Shown: positions 31,388-34,167 of the stretch, piece by piece
Numbering within the stretch: position 1 is the stretch's first letter
How the letters are laid out: the number at the start of each line of letters is the position of its first letter
DNA from: JBBRQP01 sp038226175
GTDB lineage: Bacteria; Cyanobacteriota; Cyanobacteriia; Gloeobacterales; Anthocerotibacteraceae
Assembly (NCBI GenBank): GCA_038226175.1
Contig: JBBRQP010000027.1
Location: forward strand, 1 to 34,167
Reading direction: 5' to 3'
DNA: 34,167 nt
Notes under the pieces: model-generated
Seen by the model: only the letters and a program-made list of their open reading frames with translations
The model's database searches: none
Told to the model about the DNA's origin: nothing
Program-made: the position numbers and the translations under genes

Positions 31388-33814
31388 ATGGATCACCGTG
31401 TGTCAAAAAATTGTTTTAGATCACAGACAGCCAGTCAATTCAACTCAAGAGTAATGCTTTGTTGTCTAGTAATTTTTGCCACCCTAGCCACTACCTCTTG
31501 CCAAGCCGAACCCATCGCCCAAGCGCACAATTTGCCGGCAGCTAGTAATGCCAATGCTCTACTCGGCGTAGCGGGAGCTTACCCATCAGAACCTGTGGCT
31601 AGACCCGTAGTGGTTGCTCAAAAAGCCACACCTGTTGCGGATGCGGATGATAATGAACCCGTCGATCTCTTGGGTGAATTTAATGTAACAGCCCAACGTC
31701 GGCGTACCACAGAACGCGAAAATACACAGACTACTTATATTGTTAACAAAGAAGATATTAAAGCCTCAGGTGCTGCCACAATTTCTGATGCGCTAAGTAT
31801 CATTCCTGGTTTTGCCCTAGCAGATGCTTTGGGTGGTTTAGATAATCGGGGTAATAATTTCTTTCGTGGCTTTGATGACCAGCGTTTTGTCTTGCTTCAA
31901 GATGGACGTCCCTTGGGGCGTTCTTCCAATAATCGGGCTTCGGATATTTCTAAACTTCCTGTTTTTAACGTAGATAGAATTGAAGTTGTGACAGGTGGTG
32001 GCACGCTACGCTATGGAGCTGATGCGATCGCGGGTGTTATCAATATCATTACAACCATTCCCTCGGGGCCGCCTAAATTACGAGCGTTAGCCGAGTTTGG
32101 CAGTTACGGCTTTAGTAACTATGCCCTGGAATACTCAGGCGGTAAAGGAGACCCTACAGAGGCTGGATTTTTTGGCTATCAAGTAGGCTATGTTCATACT
32201 GCTGCTATCAATAGTTTTTTGCAGGGCAACACCACTGTCAAAGACCCTTTTGGTAATGGTATTACTGTTTCTGATAATCCTTCTGGTCTACCTGGCAATA
32301 GCACTTCAACGACCTTTCAAGGAAGTTATACTTTTCCGCCCGCTCAATACCAATCTGCCTATACGTTTAGTGATTTTTACTATGGCAAGCTAATTTTTAA
32401 GCCCGCCAAAGAACACACGATTACTATTTATGCTCAGCAACAAAACACCCGTCGCAGTTCGAGTGGTCAATTTGGTAACAGATGTTCCTACTTCCCTCCT
32501 GGGTTCCAGGGGTCGCCCCTCGGTGGTCCAGGTGTGCAATGTTACACCACTAATTATTTGAAGCCCTATTACACCACCAACTTGTTAGGTAAGGGCTCAG
32601 GCGACTCCGCAGAAGATGAATTTGGCCTCAATCTGACTTGGGACTGGAATTTAAGTGAGTTGAATACCTTGACGACCCAAATCTTTGTGAAAAACACATT
32701 TGGAGATAATGCTTTTATCAGTCCCCAAAACTATGTGGTAAATCGTAATATCACCGCTCAAGTACGTTACACCGCCCAACTGTATCCTGGTAATGTTTTT
32801 AACGCTGGCTTTGAATTTCGTACTGACCGCAGTACGCAGTCCACGATTGCTGGCGAACCCTTTGGCGTAGTCAATGAATTTGGTTTTGCAGCCTTTGACA
32901 AAGAACGTTCTTCTTGGGCACTCTATGCGACAGAAGACTTGAAGTTATTTGATGATGCTGTAATTGTCAACTTTGGTTCGCGCATTACTACAGATATCTT
33001 CTTTGGCACGTACACAACTTCGGGAGCGGGTATTCGCTATAACTTTGGCGGCATTAAAGGACAAGAGACTTTTGGGTTACGAGCCAACTGGCAGCAGAGC
33101 TTTAAGGTGCCAGGTCTTTCGCAATTAGGAGCTTTGTTTACTACTGGCAATCCTCCGACAGCGATTGATCAGCCTAACCCTAACCTCAAGCCAGAAAATG
33201 GGGTCAGTTATGATATTGGTTTTGATATTCAGGTCAGTCCAACAGCGGTATTTCGAGCCTCTTACTATCGTATTGATCTAACTAATCGTTTGACAGAAGG
33301 GGTCATTCAGCAAATTATTCCTGCGACGGATACAACACCCCAAGTCACAATTACAGCTCCGGAAAACCTCCAAGCCCAAAAAACAGTGGGTTGGGATTTT
33401 CTATTTGATTGGCGATTTGATCCCAAGTGGCGTGTGACCTTTACCGAATCTATTGTTGATGCAACGGCGGTGGGTGATCCTTTTGCTGACCCGATTGTGC
33501 CGGGTAATCCACTCCTAGGCGGAGGTTTGCTCTATGGCTATCCGCTTGCCCAAATTCCTTATCACACCACAGGGATGCGCTTGACCTATGCTGACCCAGG
33601 TTTTACCGCCGCGCTATCGGGCAACTTGGTGGGAGATACACCCGTGGTCGGTACCTATGCTTTTCCCAGTTATAGTCGCTTTGATCTGACAGCGCGCGCG
33701 CCGTTGGGTGCAGCTTTGACCTTAACGGGTGGGGTATTTGATATTTTCAACAGCTCTAATCGTATTAATGCACCAGGGACTACCTTCCGCGTTGGTATGG
33801 AAGCAAGTTTTTAA
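31388..33814 (+). CDS. TonB-dependent outer membrane receptor
   Basis: Energy-coupled importer of a scarce ligand such as a siderophore, cobalamin or other metal complex. The 808-residue product has an export signal with a hydrophobic core (about 23-36), a TonB-box-like segment EFNVTA (about 97-102), a plug (about 115-235: SGAATISDALSIIPG, FFRGFDDQRFVLLQDGRPL, RIEVVTGGGTLRYGADAIAGVINIIT) and a beta-barrel with the typical PNLKPENGVSYDIGFD segment, ending in phenylalanine. The N-terminal AMIN domain seen in some cyanobacterial receptors is absent. Two cysteines in a barrel loop (RCSYFPPG and VQCYTTN) could form a disulfide. AGAGGAG stands about 6 bases before the ATG. No TonB, ExbBD or ABC importer genes are nearby, so the ligand cannot be inferred. 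Confidence 0.93.
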   Translation: MDHRVSKNCFRSQTASQFNSRVMLCCLVIFATLATTSCQAEPIAQAHNLPAASNANALLGVAGAYPSEPVARPVVVAQKATPVADADDNEPVDLLGEFNVTAQRRRTTERENTQTTYIVNKEDIKASGAATISDALSIIPGFALADALGGLDNRGNNFFRGFDDQRFVLLQDGRPLGRSSNNRASDISKLPVFNVDRIEVVTGGGTLRYGADAIAGVINIITTIPSGPPKLRALAEFGSYGFSNYALEYSGGKGDPTEAGFFGYQVGYVHTAAINSFLQGNTTVKDPFGNGITVSDNPSGLPGNSTSTTFQGSYTFPPAQYQSAYTFSDFYYGKLIFKPAKEHTITIYAQQQNTRRSSSGQFGNRCSYFPPGFQGSPLGGPGVQCYTTNYLKPYYTTNLLGKGSGDSAEDEFGLNLTWDWNLSELNTLTTQIFVKNTFGDNAFISPQNYVVNRNITAQVRYTAQLYPGNVFNAGFEFRTDRSTQSTIAGEPFGVVNEFGFAAFDKERSSWALYATEDLKLFDDAVIVNFGSRITTDIFFGTYTTSGAGIRYNFGGIKGQETFGLRANWQQSFKVPGLSQLGALFTTGNPPTAIDQPNPNLKPENGVSYDIGFDIQVSPTAVFRASYYRIDLTNRLTEGVIQQIIPATDTTPQVTITAPENLQAQKTVGWDFLFDWRFDPKWRVTFTESIVDATAVGDPFADPIVPGNPLLGGGLLYGYPLAQIPYHTTGMRLTYADPGFTAALSGNLVGDTPVVGTYAFPSYSRFDLTARAPLGAALTLTGGVFDIFNSSNRINAPGTTFRVGMEASF

Positions 33815-33832
33815 AGGCAACTACTTTATGAG

Positions 33833-33870
33833 AGCGGCTAAAACTTCAATTTCGAGTTTTGGTTGCTTTA
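33833..33870 (+). terminator. Hairpin after the TonB-receptor gene, possible terminator
   Basis: A 13-bp stem including three G-U pairs (33833-33845 with 33855-33867; AAAACT/AGTTTT at the loop end) lies 19 bases after the receptor stop. The following T run is short, so termination strength is doubtful. The remaining bases up to 34043 show no gene that I can support. Confidence 0.4.
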
Positions 33871-34043
33871 GGCTGCTGATCAGAATAGCGAAAAAACTTT
33901 AATTTCAGACGATTGTTTGAGATGAACTGTTTTATTGTTTTTTATCGGTTTACTGTAACGGAGATGGTGTGTTGTACATAACAAGAGGAGTGAAAAGTGG
34001 GTCAGTTGCTGTGCAAAAATCGTCTTATACTCTTTCCGTTTGA

Positions 34044-34167
34044 TTAGCAGGTTTTTGTTCTGGGCCACCAATGGTAGAACAAGTATCTCTTGAGCAACTC
34101 GGTCTGCTTTGATAAACTACGACATCGTTGCTCTAATCGCTCTTCCACTTCTTCAATCGTCACCCAA
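34044..34167 (-). CDS. C-terminal fragment of a probable transposase (IS630-like), cut by the window edge
   Basis: The minus-strand frame entering from the right edge gives 40 residues before its stop at 34044-34046, reading VEERLEQRCRSL, then LLKRYLFYHWWPR near the end. The ERCR-x-L...FHWWP pattern at the extreme C-terminus recalls IS630-type DDE transposases, but this rests on memory of the motif. Start, catalytic residues and terminal repeats are outside or not recognisable. If correct, both edges of the window lie in insertion sequences. Confidence 0.45.
   Translation of the reverse strand, partial: WVTIEEVEERLEQRCRSLSKQTELLKRYLFYHWWPRTKTC

Noticed and set aside
33880..34071. 63-residue minus-strand frame after the TonB receptor
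   Set aside because: Low-complexity AT-rich product with no start signal; it overlaps the transposase fragment in another frame.
1..34167. CRISPR array, prophage or HIP1-rich pattern
   Set aside because: No regularly spaced repeats and no phage genes are visible; the octamer GCGATCGC was noticed only near 6748 and 32024, about what chance allows.

Overview
The window looks like a piece of a cyanobacterial chromosome, GC close to one half by eye. The evidence is gene content: a PDZ/radical-SAM/DUF512 protein of a family I know mainly from cyanobacteria, a stand-alone LuxR-type regulator with the C-terminal cysteine block of PedR, ftsQ-ftsZ with a cyanobacterial-style FtsZ tail, and a pilM-N-O cluster. 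The HIP1 octamer common in many cyanobacteria was noticed only twice, so a HIP1-poor lineage is possible; I do not assign a genus.

Layout. Positions 1-140 hold the end of an IS3-family element that runs off the left edge. Next come ribD, a convergent GH38 alpha-mannosidase, maf, a small translationally coupled pair (a PedR-like regulator and an unknown 111-residue protein), a small zinc-ribbon membrane protein, tRNA-Leu(CAG) and lipA. From 7.2 to 13.1 kb lie ftsQ-ftsZ (minus strand) and a type IV pilus block pilD, pilM, pilN, pilO (plus strand) without pilQ. From 13.2 to 16.6 kb is the most remarkable gene: one 1126-residue reading frame joining 2-oxoacid dehydrogenase E1-alpha, E1-beta, a lipoyl domain and a complete KAS III (FabH-like) condensing enzyme. 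Then follow an atypical SDR protein, an SNase-like protein, an AmpG-type transporter, thiD and the PDZ/radical-SAM protein.

From 22.2 to 23.5 kb is a small accessory patch: a frameshifted DUF433 antitoxin-type gene and a conserved protein of unknown function. The rest is polA, a secreted alpha/beta hydrolase with a Gly/Arg-rich insertion, a methionine gamma-lyase-like PLP enzyme overlapping a Nudix hydrolase gene, a DUF255/thioredoxin-fold protein and a TonB-dependent receptor. The right edge cuts a second probable transposase.

How the genes work together. Most are housekeeping genes packed tightly, with several convergent pairs overlapping at their 3' ends. The lipoyl domain of the fusion protein would need lipoylation, and a lipoyl synthase (lipA) lies in the same window, though not in the same transcription unit. 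The fusion suggests that acyl groups made by decarboxylating a (probably branched-chain) 2-oxoacid are handed within one polypeptide to a KAS III that starts a fatty-acid or polyketide chain. No E2 acyltransferase, E3 or acyl carrier protein gene is present in the window.
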